Shown: positions 7,521 through 14,458, numbered from the stretch's first letter. The stretch is DNA of 17,109 nucleotides from Candidatus Bipolaricaulota bacterium (GCA_021129895.1 JAJOKL010000044.1:1-17109); one strand, 5' to 3'. The notes: generated from the sequence alone by a model not told the origin. Made by a program: numbers and translations.

Positions 7521-8465
7521 ATGGCGGCTAACAGGGAGCGTCAGGTATTCCGCGTAGAAGAGGCCGAGACGGACCTGCGGTTGGACCAGGTGGTGGCCAG
7601 GCGGCTGGGCCTTCCCCGCACGGTGGTGCGGGGGCTATTTGAGGCAGGGAGGGTCAAAGTGGATGGCCGGCCCGCTCGTCCGGCGGCCCGGGCTCGTCCC
7701 GGCCAGCGGGTGGAAGTGGAGCCCGCCCCGGAGGCGCCCCCTCCCCCGCAGGTCCCCATCCTGTATGAGGATGAGGAGGTGGTGGTGATAGACAAGCCCG
7801 CCGGTCTCCCCGTGCACGCCCCTGGGATCGGCCGACAGGTGCCCACCGTGGTAGCCGCCCTGGCCCAGGGACGGAGGCTGGCGGGGGGCGAGCCGGTCCG
7901 GCCGGGGGTGGTGCATCGGCTCGATGCCGGCACCTCGGGGGCCATGGTGCTCGCCAAGAGCCAGGCCGCCTACCAGGCCCTGGTGGACCAGTTCCGCCGC
8001 CGGCAGGTGAAGAAGGAATACCTGGCCCTGGTGGAGGGGGAGGTGGAGCCGGACCGGGGGGAGATCCGGGGGAGGTTGGGCCGGCATCCCCGCGCCCCCT
8101 GGCGGATGCGGGTGTCAAGGGAGGGGAAGGACGCCCGCACCGAGTTCACCGTGCTGGTGAGGAGGGAGGGAAGGAGCCTGCTTCTGGTGCTCCCCCACAC
8201 CGGTCGCACCCACCAGATCCGGGTGCATCTGGCGGCCATCGGGCATCCGGTGGTGGGAGACCCCATCTACGGGAAACCCGGGGAGCGCCTGCTGCTCCAC
8301 TCGTTCCGCCTGGGGTTCCGCCACCCGGGGACCGGCGAGTGGATGGAGTTCAAGGCCCCACCGCCGCCGGAGCTGGCTAGCTGGTTTGCCGCCGCAGGTA
8401 ATAAAGGGCGGCCAGGAAATTCGCCGCCACCGCCGCCCAAAACGGACCCTGCCCCCAGGGGGTGA
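7521..8465 (+). CDS. RluA-family 23S rRNA/tRNA pseudouridine synthase
   Basis: A 314-residue RNA-modifying enzyme that isomerises uridine to pseudouridine, probably in 23S rRNA. It has an S4 RNA-binding domain at about 10-75 (LRLDQVVARRLGLPRTVVRGL) and the catalytic domain after it. The catalytic Asp is D135 in HRLDAGTSG (most RluD/RluC members have HRLDKDTSG), and the family motifs RTHQIRVH and VVGDPIYG are intact. The start at 7521 is preferred over an upstream in-frame ATG at 7419, because that one lies inside the xanthine dehydrogenase gene, the extension has no family counterpart, and a -10-like TATACT sits just upstream of 7521. The last about 30 residues are Pro-rich, lie outside the fold and are encoded where the gene overlaps the convergent pgsA-like gene. 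RluD, RluC or RluA specificity is not resolved. Confidence 0.92.
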   Translation: MAANRERQVFRVEEAETDLRLDQVVARRLGLPRTVVRGLFEAGRVKVDGRPARPAARARPGQRVEVEPAPEAPPPPQVPILYEDEEVVVIDKPAGLPVHAPGIGRQVPTVVAALAQGRRLAGGEPVRPGVVHRLDAGTSGAMVLAKSQAAYQALVDQFRRRQVKKEYLALVEGEVEPDRGEIRGRLGRHPRAPWRMRVSREGKDARTEFTVLVRREGRSLLLVLPHTGRTHQIRVHLAAIGHPVVGDPIYGKPGERLLLHSFRLGFRHPGTGEWMEFKAPPPPELASWFAAAGNKGRPGNSPPPPPKTDPAPRG

Positions 8466-8865
8466 GGAGCAGGCTCACCGCTGCCAGCGCTGTCAATGCA
8501 GCCGCTGCCTTCCCCGGCCAATGTGCCACCAGTTTCCCGCGCCTTTGCCATAGCGCCAGAGTCCCTATCCCCAATCCCAGTTGGGGGATGGCGTAGAGGA
8601 CCGGCCCCAAAACGTGGAGGCGCCCCGTGGCGGCCAGGGCGGAGAAGATCCCGATGTAAAGGAGCTTGTCCATCACCGGGTCCAGCAGCCCTCCCAAGGT
8701 GGTCACTTCGTTGCGGCTGCGGGCCACCATGCCGTCCACGGCGTCGGTGACCACGGCCAGGGCGAACAGGGCCAACGCCAGCCAGTTCCGGCCGGCCAAC
8801 ACCGCGGCCACCGTGGGCCCGATGAGCACACCCCGTAGGAGCGTAAGCCCGGTGGCGATGGTCAT
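8377..8865 (-). CDS. pgsA: CDP-alcohol phosphatidyltransferase (PgsA-like phosphatidylglycerophosphate synthase)
   Basis: A 162-residue membrane enzyme that joins CDP-diacylglycerol to an alcohol, probably glycerol-3-phosphate, in phospholipid synthesis. The complete CDP-alcohol phosphotransferase motif is visible: D41-x2-D44-G45-x2-A48-R49, then G58, D62 and D66 (DAVDGMVARS ... GGLLDPVMDK). About five hydrophobic segments surround it, as expected. It is slightly shorter than typical PgsA (about 180 aa). The start at 8865 lacks a Shine-Dalgarno sequence; an extended -10 box, TGC-TATGAT, ends 6 nt upstream, pointing to a leaderless transcript. Its 3' end overlaps the convergent pseudouridine synthase gene by 89 bp. 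Other alcohol acceptors (inositol phosphate, a second CDP-lipid) cannot be excluded. Confidence 0.88.
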   Translation of the reverse strand: MTIATGLTLLRGVLIGPTVAAVLAGRNWLALALFALAVVTDAVDGMVARSRNEVTTLGGLLDPVMDKLLYIGIFSALAATGRLHVLGPVLYAIPQLGLGIGTLALWQRRGKLVAHWPGKAAAALTALAAVSLLLTPWGQGPFWAAVAANFLAALYYLRRQTS

Positions 8866-8871
8866 GGGTCA

Positions 8872-8880
8872 ATCATAGCA
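8872..8880 (-). promoter_or_regulatory. Extended -10 promoter of the pgsA-like gene, leaderless
   Basis: On the minus strand TGC followed by TATGAT, ending 6 nt before the ATG at 8865. The -35 region is poor, but a TGn extension can compensate for this in sigma-70 promoters. A 7-bp hairpin-forming sequence (8885-8907) occupies the would-be -35 spacer. Confidence 0.55.
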
Positions 8881-9070
8881 TACTGCCTGGGTCGGTGAGC
8901 CCCAGGCACAACCTGTGTGCCCGGCGTTGTGAGCCCGGGTTCACGCCCTGCCGTTCCCCACGGATCCACCCGGTGAATCCCCCGTGTTCCTCAGGATCAC
9001 TCTGGAGCCTGCCCCGGAAAGCCAGGCTCCCCGCGTCTATCGCCTTGCGCCCAACCCCAGTGAGAAAGAA
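8881..9070. other. Gene-free stretch with two small hairpins
   Basis: I see no convincing gene here on either strand. Two perfect inverted repeats can fold: GCCTGGG/CCCAGGC (8885-8891 and 8901-8907, 9-nt loop) and GGAGCCTG/CAGGCTCC (9004-9011 and 9023-9030, 11-nt loop). Neither is followed by a T-tract on either strand, so neither is a clear intrinsic terminator. No tRNA is visible. Confidence 0.5.
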
Positions 9071-9220
9071 CTGCGAGGACACAGAGGTCACGGAGATTTT
9101 CGCCACCACCAAGAAACGAAGGCACGAAGAAAACCAGGTTCCTAATTGTGAAATTCCCCTTTGAGTCTTGGGGTCTTTGTGATGAAAAACTCTGTGCTCA
9201 CGGTGGTCTCTGTGGTTTTC
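9071..9220. repeat. Nested imperfect inverted repeat (MITE-like), copy 1
   Basis: Outer arms: the GAGGACACAGAGGTCACGGAG segment (about 9075-9095) pairs imperfectly with CTCTGTGCTCACGGTGGTCTCTGTGG (about 9190-9216). Inner arms: CACCACCAAGAAACGAAGG (about 9104-9122) pairs imperfectly with CTTTGAGTCTTGGGGTCTTTG (about 9159-9179). The purine-rich 'ACCAAGACACAAAG' style differs from the G+C-rich neighbouring DNA and is shared with copy 2. I recall similar repeats from intergenic regions of many environmental genomes; this was not searched. No transposase lies inside. Confidence 0.7.
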
Positions 9221-9303
9221 TACCACCAAGACACAAAGGCGCGAAGGGATTCAAGTTTCCAATTCCGGAATTTCCCTTTGAGTCTTGGCGTCTTGGTGGT
9301 GAA
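9221..9303. repeat. Imperfect inverted repeat (MITE-like), copy 2
   Basis: ACCACCAAGACACAAAGGCG (from about 9222) pairs with CGTCTTGGTGGT (ending about 9300) and the CCCTTTGAGTCTTGG segment (from about 9274), forming an arm of some 25 bp with a few mismatches. The centre carries AATTCCGGAATT, itself a perfect palindrome (9261-9272). The right arm shares CCCTTTGAGTCTTGG with the inner right arm of copy 1, so the two are related copies lying end to end. Confidence 0.75.
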
Positions 9304-9404
9304 TGAAAGAGCTGGGTCCAAAAGCCCCTTTGACCCGGGGCATGGAACCGGGCCGGGCTCTATGGGCGCAGGAACCCCCGGGCGAGACCGGCGGGATGTG
9401 CCGA

Positions 9405-9434
9405 TTCGCGATCCCCCTATGGGCTAGCTATAAT
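9405..9434 (+). promoter_or_regulatory. Probable promoter of the cDPG-synthetase-like gene
   Basis: TATAAT (9429-9434) with a weak -35 (TTCGCG, 9405-9410) at 18-nt spacing. It predicts a leader of about 40 nt that contains the strong ribosome binding site AGGTGATC (9471-9478) before the ATG at 9481; this gene is therefore not leaderless. Confidence 0.5.
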
Positions 9435-9480
9435 GGAGTCACGAAGCCCACCCAATCCATAAAACGCGCGAGGTGATCAC

Positions 9481-10791
9481 ATGCGTAGGACCAAGGTCGT
9501 CATCATGGGAGCTGCTGGTAGAGATTTTCATAATTTCAACGTATTTTTCCGCAACAACGAGGCCTACCAGGTGGTGGCCTTCACCGCCACCCAGATCCCA
9601 GGGATCGAAGGCCGCCGCTATCCCCCAGAGCTGGCCGGCCCCCTCTATCCGGAGGGGATCCCCATCGAGCCAGAGGAAAACCTCCCCCAGCTGGTTAGGG
9701 ATCACGGGGTGGAGGTGGTCGTGTTCGCCTACTCCGACGTCTCGCACCAGCACGTGATGGAGCGGGCGGCCACCGCCGTCGCCGCCGGGGCCGACTTCTG
9801 GCTCCTGGGGCCCGCCTCCACCCAGCTCTCCTCGCAGAAGCCGGTGGTGGCGGTATGCGCCGTGCGCACCGGCTGCGGCAAATCTCAGACCACCCGCCGG
9901 GTGGCGGAGATCCTCAAGGCCCACGGCAAGAAGGTGGCGGTCATCCGCCACCCCATGCCCTACGGAAACCTGGTCGCCCAGGCGGTGCAGCGGTTTGCCT
10001 CCTACCAGGACCTGGACCGCGCGGGCTGCACCATCGAGGAGCGGGAGGAGTACGAGCCACATATCGACCGGGGCAACGTGGTGTTCGCCGGGGTGGATTA
10101 CGGCGCCATCCTCAGGGAAGCGGAGAAGGAAGCGGACATCATCCTGTGGGACGGGGGAAACAACGACCTCCCGTTCTATCGCCCCGACCTGCACATCGTG
10201 GTGGCGGATCCCTTGCGGGCCGGACACGAGAACACCTACTGGCCGGGCTCGGTGAACATCCGCCAGGCGGATGTGGTGGTGATGAACAAGGTGGATTCTG
10301 CATCCGTCGCGGAGACGGAGCGGCTACGGGCTTCCATCGCCGAGCTCAACCCTCAGGCCACGGTCATCGAGGCCGCCTCCCCCATCAGCGTGGAAGCGCC
10401 CGCGGTCATCGCCAGAAAGCGGGTGTTGGTGATCGAAGACGGCCCCACGGTGACCCACGGTGAGATGCCGTTCGGGGCCGGCGCGGTGGCGGCCAGGAAG
10501 CTGGGGGCCCAGCTCGTGGACCCCCGCCCCTACGCGGTGGGCTCCATCGTGGATACTTACGAGAAGTATCCGCACCTGGGACCGGTGCTCCCGGCCATGG
10601 GTTACGGGGAGCGACAGATCCAGGAGCTGGCGGCCACCATCGCCAAGGTGCCCTGTGATGCCATCGTCATCGCCACCCCCATCGACCTCAGGCGCCTGCT
10701 GGAGCTCCCCCGCCCTTCCACCCGGGTGCGGTACGAACTCCAGGAGATCGGGCGTCCCACCCTGGAGGAGGCATTGGCCCCCCTAGTTTAG
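9481..10791 (+). CDS. COG2403 predicted GTPase, cyclic 2,3-diphosphoglycerate synthetase-like
   Basis: A 436-residue soluble P-loop protein. The N-terminal Rossmann-like part starts RTKVVIMGAAGRDFHNFN (4-20) and the nucleotide-binding core follows: Walker A-like AVRTGCGKS (127-135), WDGGNND (223-229) at the Walker B position, and the G-protein base-recognition motif NKVD (269-272). This arrangement matches the COG2403 family of predicted GTPases, related to cyclic 2,3-diphosphoglycerate synthetase, which in thermophilic methanogens makes the thermoprotectant cDPG by ATP-dependent cyclisation of 2,3-diphosphoglycerate. Length fits that family (about 440-460 aa). Whether this protein makes cDPG is an inference; no 2-phosphoglycerate kinase gene is nearby. 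Start fixed by AGGTGATC 2 nt upstream. It stands alone between an intergenic repeat region and the envelope operon. Confidence 0.85.
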   Translation: MRRTKVVIMGAAGRDFHNFNVFFRNNEAYQVVAFTATQIPGIEGRRYPPELAGPLYPEGIPIEPEENLPQLVRDHGVEVVVFAYSDVSHQHVMERAATAVAAGADFWLLGPASTQLSSQKPVVAVCAVRTGCGKSQTTRRVAEILKAHGKKVAVIRHPMPYGNLVAQAVQRFASYQDLDRAGCTIEEREEYEPHIDRGNVVFAGVDYGAILREAEKEADIILWDGGNNDLPFYRPDLHIVVADPLRAGHENTYWPGSVNIRQADVVVMNKVDSASVAETERLRASIAELNPQATVIEAASPISVEAPAVIARKRVLVIEDGPTVTHGEMPFGAGAVAARKLGAQLVDPRPYAVGSIVDTYEKYPHLGPVLPAMGYGERQIQELAATIAKVPCDAIVIATPIDLRRLLELPRPSTRVRYELQEIGRPTLEEALAPLV

Positions 10792-10802
10792 ACAACAGTC
10801 CG

Positions 10803-10834
10803 GGGCGGCCTGGACAAAAGCGGCCGGGCCGCCC
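10803..10834 (+). terminator. GC-rich stem-loop after the cDPG-synthetase-like gene
   Basis: GGGCGGCC (10803-10810) pairs perfectly with GGCCGCCC (10827-10834) across a 16-nt loop. It lies 11 nt after the stop codon, but there is no T-tract, so termination efficiency is doubtful. Confidence 0.35.
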
Positions 10835-10893
10835 ACCTTATCTCCCCTGCTCATCGGGCTCCACCCCCTATCCTCCCTGGTGAGGAGGTAGAC

Positions 10894-11808
10894 ATGAGGA
10901 AGGCCTTTGTGTTCGCGATCGTAGTGGCGGGGTTGTCCCTGCTCGGGATCCCCCAAGAGGCGGATTGCACGTTCTCCGGGGTGCTGGGGATGGAGTTCGC
11001 TTTCATTCCCACCCCACCGGCCACCTTGGAGGTGGAGACCACCATCACCCTGGGCCTCTCGTTCGCCGGGGCCAGCGTGGAGAGCCGGACGGTGCTCTCC
11101 CTGGATGGGCTGGAGGCGAAGCACTTCAAGATGGGGGTCGAGCTAGACGGGGCGACCCTCACCACCGGCATGCGGTTCGATCCCTGTTTTTCCAAGTACT
11201 GGTTCGAGGTGCGGGGTGGGTGCTGTCCCTTCGACCTGGGGACGTTGTTCCTGGTGGAGAACCTGGCCCCGCCCTGCCAGACCCCGAGTTACACGGTGGG
11301 CATCGTGCTCGACTTGGGACTGGCTTTCGACTCCGGGTTCTTCGTCCAGAGCCTCACCGGGTTCGGGGTAGAAGGGCTCTACCACCTGATCGATGATGAC
11401 CCGGCCACCGACCTCACCGCCGTGGCCGGCTGGTGGTTCGAGGAGGGGCTACTGCACCTGGGGTTCGCCACCGATTGCCTGCGCACCGAGTCCATTTTCG
11501 TGTTCGACGAACTTGGATTTTCCTGGGCCCAGTTCTACGCCTCATATACCTGGCAGGAGCCGATCATCGAGATCGGAGCCCGGGTGTGGCTGAGCTCCAT
11601 GTTCGCCTTCGACCGGGCGGACTTCATCCTGGGATTCACCATCGACCCGGTGAGCCTGCGCTCCATCACCTCCTTCGATTGGATGGGGTTCTCGTCGCAG
11701 GAGATCGACATCTCCATCGAATTCTCTGGGATCCGCCTCTACTCCCGTACCCTGTTTGACTTCACCGGCTTGATTTCGGTGACGATCGGGTTCGAGCTCA
11801 GCTTCTAG
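10894..11808 (+). CDS. Exported protein, probable outer-membrane beta-barrel
   Basis: A 304-residue protein with a signal peptide (MRKAFVFAIVVAGLSLLGIP, cleavage near 22-27). The mature part is made of alternating hydrophobic/polar beta strands rich in Phe, Trp, Leu and Gly, without helices or a recognisable enzymatic motif. It ends in ...TIGFELSF, a C-terminal amphipathic strand ending in Phe, as recognised by the BAM complex for outer-membrane insertion. Several Cys residues occur in the first half (C25, then around 98-133). GAGGAGGT directly upstream fixes the start. It is separated by only 9 nt from the sigma-like gene and appears to be the first gene of the envelope operon. I do not recognise a specific family; a secreted beta-rich repeat protein is the alternative. 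Confidence 0.7.
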   Translation: MRKAFVFAIVVAGLSLLGIPQEADCTFSGVLGMEFAFIPTPPATLEVETTITLGLSFAGASVESRTVLSLDGLEAKHFKMGVELDGATLTTGMRFDPCFSKYWFEVRGGCCPFDLGTLFLVENLAPPCQTPSYTVGIVLDLGLAFDSGFFVQSLTGFGVEGLYHLIDDDPATDLTAVAGWWFEEGLLHLGFATDCLRTESIFVFDELGFSWAQFYASYTWQEPIIEIGARVWLSSMFAFDRADFILGFTIDPVSLRSITSFDWMGFSSQEIDISIEFSGIRLYSRTLFDFTGLISVTIGFELSF

Positions 11809-11817
11809 CCCCGGCCG

Positions 11818-12456
11818 ATGAACCGGATACAGGAGCTGGCCGAGGAGCTGGTGCGCCGGGATGACCCCGGGCTGCGGGCCGAGCTCCTCGCCCTGGTAGA
11901 ACCGCTGGCAGAGGAGGTGGTGGCGGAGTTCGCCGGCTGTGGCCTAGAGGAGGAGGAACTGCGGCGGGCGGCGCATCTGGGGCTGATCTCCGCGGTCTAC
12001 CATCCGGAACTCGCGCGGGGGCTGCCCTTCCCCGAGTTTGCCCGCAACCTGATGCGGGGCGAGATCCGAGCGCGGATCAGGGACCGGTTTCCACCCCCCC
12101 GGCCGCCGCGGTGGCTGCGGCTCCTGAGCGCCCAGCTCGACCGGGCGTTGGCCGAGCTGACCCGGGAGCTGGACCGACCTCCCACCTTAGAGGAGTTGGG
12201 GGCCCGGCTTAACCTCACCGAACAGGGGCTCAAAGAAGCGTTCAAGGCCCGGGAGGCCTTCCTCTACTCGTCCCTGGCGGCGGACAGGCGCCCAGGGGAT
12301 CTACAGCCGGAGTTCCACCCGGAGCTGATCCGGGACCGACGTCCCAGCCCGTTCCCCTGGCAGGCCCGCATCCGGCTGGCTCGGGCATTGGACCGCCTGT
12401 TCCAGCTCTGGGGGAGGATCATGGAGGGGTTGTGGGGACACAAGGAGGGGGTATGA
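11818..12456 (+). CDS. Sigma-70-family-like protein lacking region 4.2
   Basis: A 212-residue protein resembling group 3 (SigF/SigB-type) sigma factors in its first two-thirds. Residues about 20-90 match region 2: LVEPLAEEVVAEFAGCGLEEEELRRAAHLGLISAV, then a 'RG.PF.EFA...M.GEIR..IRDR' end. Residues about 97-152 match region 3, with LAELTRELDRPPTLEELGARL corresponding to the usual 'ELTQELGRPPT.EELA'. After that the protein loses the pattern: only a remnant resembling region 4.1 (about 181-205) is present, and the helix-turn-helix of region 4.2 that reads the -35 box is missing. I see no continuation in another frame. No Shine-Dalgarno sequence precedes the start, and the stop overlaps the next start as ATGA. 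It may be a -10/core-binding-only regulator, half of a split sigma (as with SigO/RsoA in Bacillus), or a decaying gene. Confidence 0.7.
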   Translation: MNRIQELAEELVRRDDPGLRAELLALVEPLAEEVVAEFAGCGLEEEELRRAAHLGLISAVYHPELARGLPFPEFARNLMRGEIRARIRDRFPPPRPPRWLRLLSAQLDRALAELTRELDRPPTLEELGARLNLTEQGLKEAFKAREAFLYSSLAADRRPGDLQPEFHPELIRDRRPSPFPWQARIRLARALDRLFQLWGRIMEGLWGHKEGV

Positions 12457-12962
12457 GGATTCGCTCGTTGCTGTTGCTGGCGGTCGTGCTCGGATGGGCT
12501 TCCCTCTCCTGGGGGGCTGAACAGTTGGGGAAGACGGTCACCCTCTCCTGGGGGGCGATCGGTTGGATCGTGCTGGAGGTGCATGAGGATCTGTTTCTGG
12601 GGGTGGTGACCCAGGAGTATTTCGACCCCGATACCCAGACCTTCCGGCCGCTGGAGGCCACGGGGAACCCCATCGTGGTGGCCTGTAACTACCCCCAAGG
12701 ATGCACCCTGACCCTGCAAGCGGTGGGCTGGCAAGTCCCGCCCGAGTTCCCCGGGGTGGTGCCCGATGAATTTTTGGCGGACTTGGACTGGCGCATTTCT
12801 GGCACCCCGTATCGCCCGCTGGGCACCGGGGAGGTGACCGTATGGCAAGCGGACGGGCCGGCGACAGCGGAGTTGCTCCTGGACTACCGGTACCGGGTGG
12901 ACATCTATGATGTTCCCGGGCAGTACTCGGTCACCTTGCTGTACACGGCTACCGCGCCATGA
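12453..12962 (+). CDS. Secreted beta-rich protein, WxL-like domain family, copy A
   Basis: A 169-residue exported protein: signal peptide 1-22 (MRIRSLLLLAVVLGWASLSWG, cleavage near A-E) followed by one domain of about 140 residues. Family landmarks shared with the two following genes are LEVHEDLFLG (41-50), NPIVVACN (72-79) and DYRYRVDIYDVPGQY (144-158), ending in LLYTATAP. The 'D-V-P-G-x-Y ... L.YT.T' ending recalls the C-terminal strands of WxL and spore-coat-U/fimbrial domains, but the Trp-x-Leu motif itself is absent, so the family name is only a resemblance. The start at 12453 has AAGGAGGGGG upstream and an ATGA overlap with the sigma-like gene; a GTG at 12432 is rejected because it would precede the signal peptide by seven residues without a ribosome binding site. 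Confidence 0.8.
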   Translation: MRIRSLLLLAVVLGWASLSWGAEQLGKTVTLSWGAIGWIVLEVHEDLFLGVVTQEYFDPDTQTFRPLEATGNPIVVACNYPQGCTLTLQAVGWQVPPEFPGVVPDEFLADLDWRISGTPYRPLGTGEVTVWQADGPATAELLLDYRYRVDIYDVPGQYSVTLLYTATAP

Positions 12963-13930
12963 GGGGCTGGTTCTTCTGTGCAGTGTTGGCGGTGCTTGCC
13001 ACCTGGGGGGCCTGGGGAGAGGAAGTGACCTTGGAGTTTCCCCCGCCGGGAACGGAGTGTCCCCGCACCAGGGTCACTTTTACCACCCCGGTGGACATGG
13101 GGGTGTTGGGAGCGGAGTCCATCTCCGGGGAACTATTGGGGGGAGGGGACGTGCTGGTACACCTGGAGTCCGAACCCATGACGATCAAACTGGAACGAAG
13201 GGGTTTTTGTGACGACCTCCTGGGCGAGGTGTATGTGCAGCTGGTCTCCCTGATCGGCCCGGTGCGGCCGGAGGCCTTCCTGTGGCGGGGAGGGGCGCAA
13301 GAGGAGTACGCTCCCTTCCCTGCGGTGGGGGAATGGGTGCATCTTGCCACCCTCCCTTCCGGGCTCAGGGAGTGGCGTGGGGAGTTCCGGTTTCGATATG
13401 AGGCTACCATGGCCGACCCCCCTGGCGCCTACGGGGTCAGGCTCCGGTTTCGGGTGGAATACCCGGAACTTCCCTCCCCCCTGCGGGAGCTCTACCGAGC
13501 AGAGTGGGAGATCATGGTCACCTGGAGCTTGGAGGGGCTAACGGTGCTTCTGGTGCATGAGCCGGTGTATCTGGGCACCATCGGGCCGGGTATTTACGAC
13601 CCGGAGGCGGGCTTCGGGGCCTTGGAAGCGCTGGAAAACCCGGTGTTGGTATTGACCAACCTTACCCAGATGGTGAGCTTGTCGGTGCGGGCGGTCTCAG
13701 CAGCCTTCCCACCCGATTTCTCCGGGGGAGCCGAGGCCGTCTGGCAGGACTTGGCGTTGCGGGTGGACGGGGGGGCTTACCTTTCCCTCGGGGAGGGGCC
13801 GATCGAGCTGGGGGTTCTATCTGGCCCCGGGTGGCAGCGATATCTCATCGACTATCGATACCAGGTCGACGAGCGGGACATCCCCGGCGAGTACGGGGCG
13901 ATATTGGAGTACACGGTGACGACGCCATGA
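12959..13930 (+). CDS. Secreted beta-rich protein with two WxL-like domains, copies B1 and B2
   Basis: A 323-residue exported protein: signal peptide 1-20 (MRGWFFCAVLAVLATWGAWG) and two tandem domains. The C-terminal domain (about 187-323) aligns well with the products of the genes on either side: LLVHEPVYLG, ENPVLVLTN, then IDYRYQVDERDIPGEY and a final LEYTVTTP. The N-terminal domain is more diverged but ends with FRFRYEATMADPPGAY (143-158) and RLRFRVEY, the same landmark, which points to an internal duplication. Two Cys residues (C34, C83) could form a disulfide. It starts in an ATGA overlap with the previous gene and ends in another with the next, so the three are translationally coupled. 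Function unknown; surface or fibre component is inferred. Confidence 0.8.
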   Translation: MRGWFFCAVLAVLATWGAWGEEVTLEFPPPGTECPRTRVTFTTPVDMGVLGAESISGELLGGGDVLVHLESEPMTIKLERRGFCDDLLGEVYVQLVSLIGPVRPEAFLWRGGAQEEYAPFPAVGEWVHLATLPSGLREWRGEFRFRYEATMADPPGAYGVRLRFRVEYPELPSPLRELYRAEWEIMVTWSLEGLTVLLVHEPVYLGTIGPGIYDPEAGFGALEALENPVLVLTNLTQMVSLSVRAVSAAFPPDFSGGAEAVWQDLALRVDGGAYLSLGEGPIELGVLSGPGWQRYLIDYRYQVDERDIPGEYGAILEYTVTTP

Positions 13931-14448
13931 GAAGACCAGGAAGAATCGCGGTGATGGTGCTGTTGGCATCGCTTCTGTTGGAGCCTGCCCTGGCGCAGGA
14001 GGGAACCCAAGACAGGGCCAACGTATCCTGGGTCGTGGCCGGCTGCTGGCTGGCACTGCAGGTGCATCCTGAGGTGAACCTGGGGGTAGCCAGCGCCGAG
14101 GTCTTCTTGACCTTGGGGTATCTAGAGGATGTGACCGACAATCCCATCGTGATCATCACCAATTGCGCGGATTGGGAGCTTCAGGCCAGTCTATCTTGGA
14201 CCCCCCCGCCGGACTACCCCGCGGAGGGAGACGGCCTGGCGGACTTCCACTGGTGGGTGATCACAGGGAGCGGCCCGGGCCTGTTGACCTATCAAGGGTC
14301 CCCGGAGCGGGCCGGGGATGGCCAGGTGGCTGAAGGCAAGGGCCCTGGAGAGGTGACCCTGCTCATGGGTTATCGCTACGATCTTGACCTGAACGATGTC
14401 CCAGGCCAATATCAGGTCTTGATCCTGTACACGGTTACCGGACGTTAA
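13927..14448 (+). CDS. Secreted beta-rich protein, WxL-like domain family, copy C
   Basis: A 173-residue exported protein: signal peptide 1-24 (RIAVMVLLASLLLEPALAQ, with an A-L-A cleavage site) and a single domain. It shares LQVHPEVNLG, DNPIVIITN, GYRYDLDLNDVPGQY and a final LILYTVTGR with the two preceding products. ATG at 13927 overlaps the previous stop; the longer in-frame reading from 13831 lies inside the upstream gene and is discarded. As the last domain protein before the Ig-domain chaperone-like gene, it may be a minor subunit or tip component of the same structure, which is conjecture. Confidence 0.8.
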   Translation: MRRPGRIAVMVLLASLLLEPALAQEGTQDRANVSWVVAGCWLALQVHPEVNLGVASAEVFLTLGYLEDVTDNPIVIITNCADWELQASLSWTPPPDYPAEGDGLADFHWWVITGSGPGLLTYQGSPERAGDGQVAEGKGPGEVTLLMGYRYDLDLNDVPGQYQVLILYTVTGR

Positions 14449-14458
14449 GGAGGTTCAA

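Noticed and set aside
9071..9303. CRISPR array
   Set aside because: The repeated words are inverted and imperfect, without regular spacers or cas genes.
8873..9427. Short open frames in the 8.9-9.4 kb region on both strands
   Set aside because: They run through the inverted repeats, lack ribosome binding sites and have no recognisable protein features.
9304..9428. Possible tRNA or structured RNA before the cDPG-synthetase-like gene
   Set aside because: GC-rich inverted segments occur, but no cloverleaf, TTCRA arm or known RNA motif could be matched.
12502..12556. 16-nt direct repeat CCCTCTCCTGGGGGGC (12502-12517 and 12541-12556) at the start of copy A
   Set aside because: It encodes the short matching pieces SLSWGA and TLSWGA; in this biased GC-rich context it is probably chance or a minor in-frame duplication, not a functional repeat.
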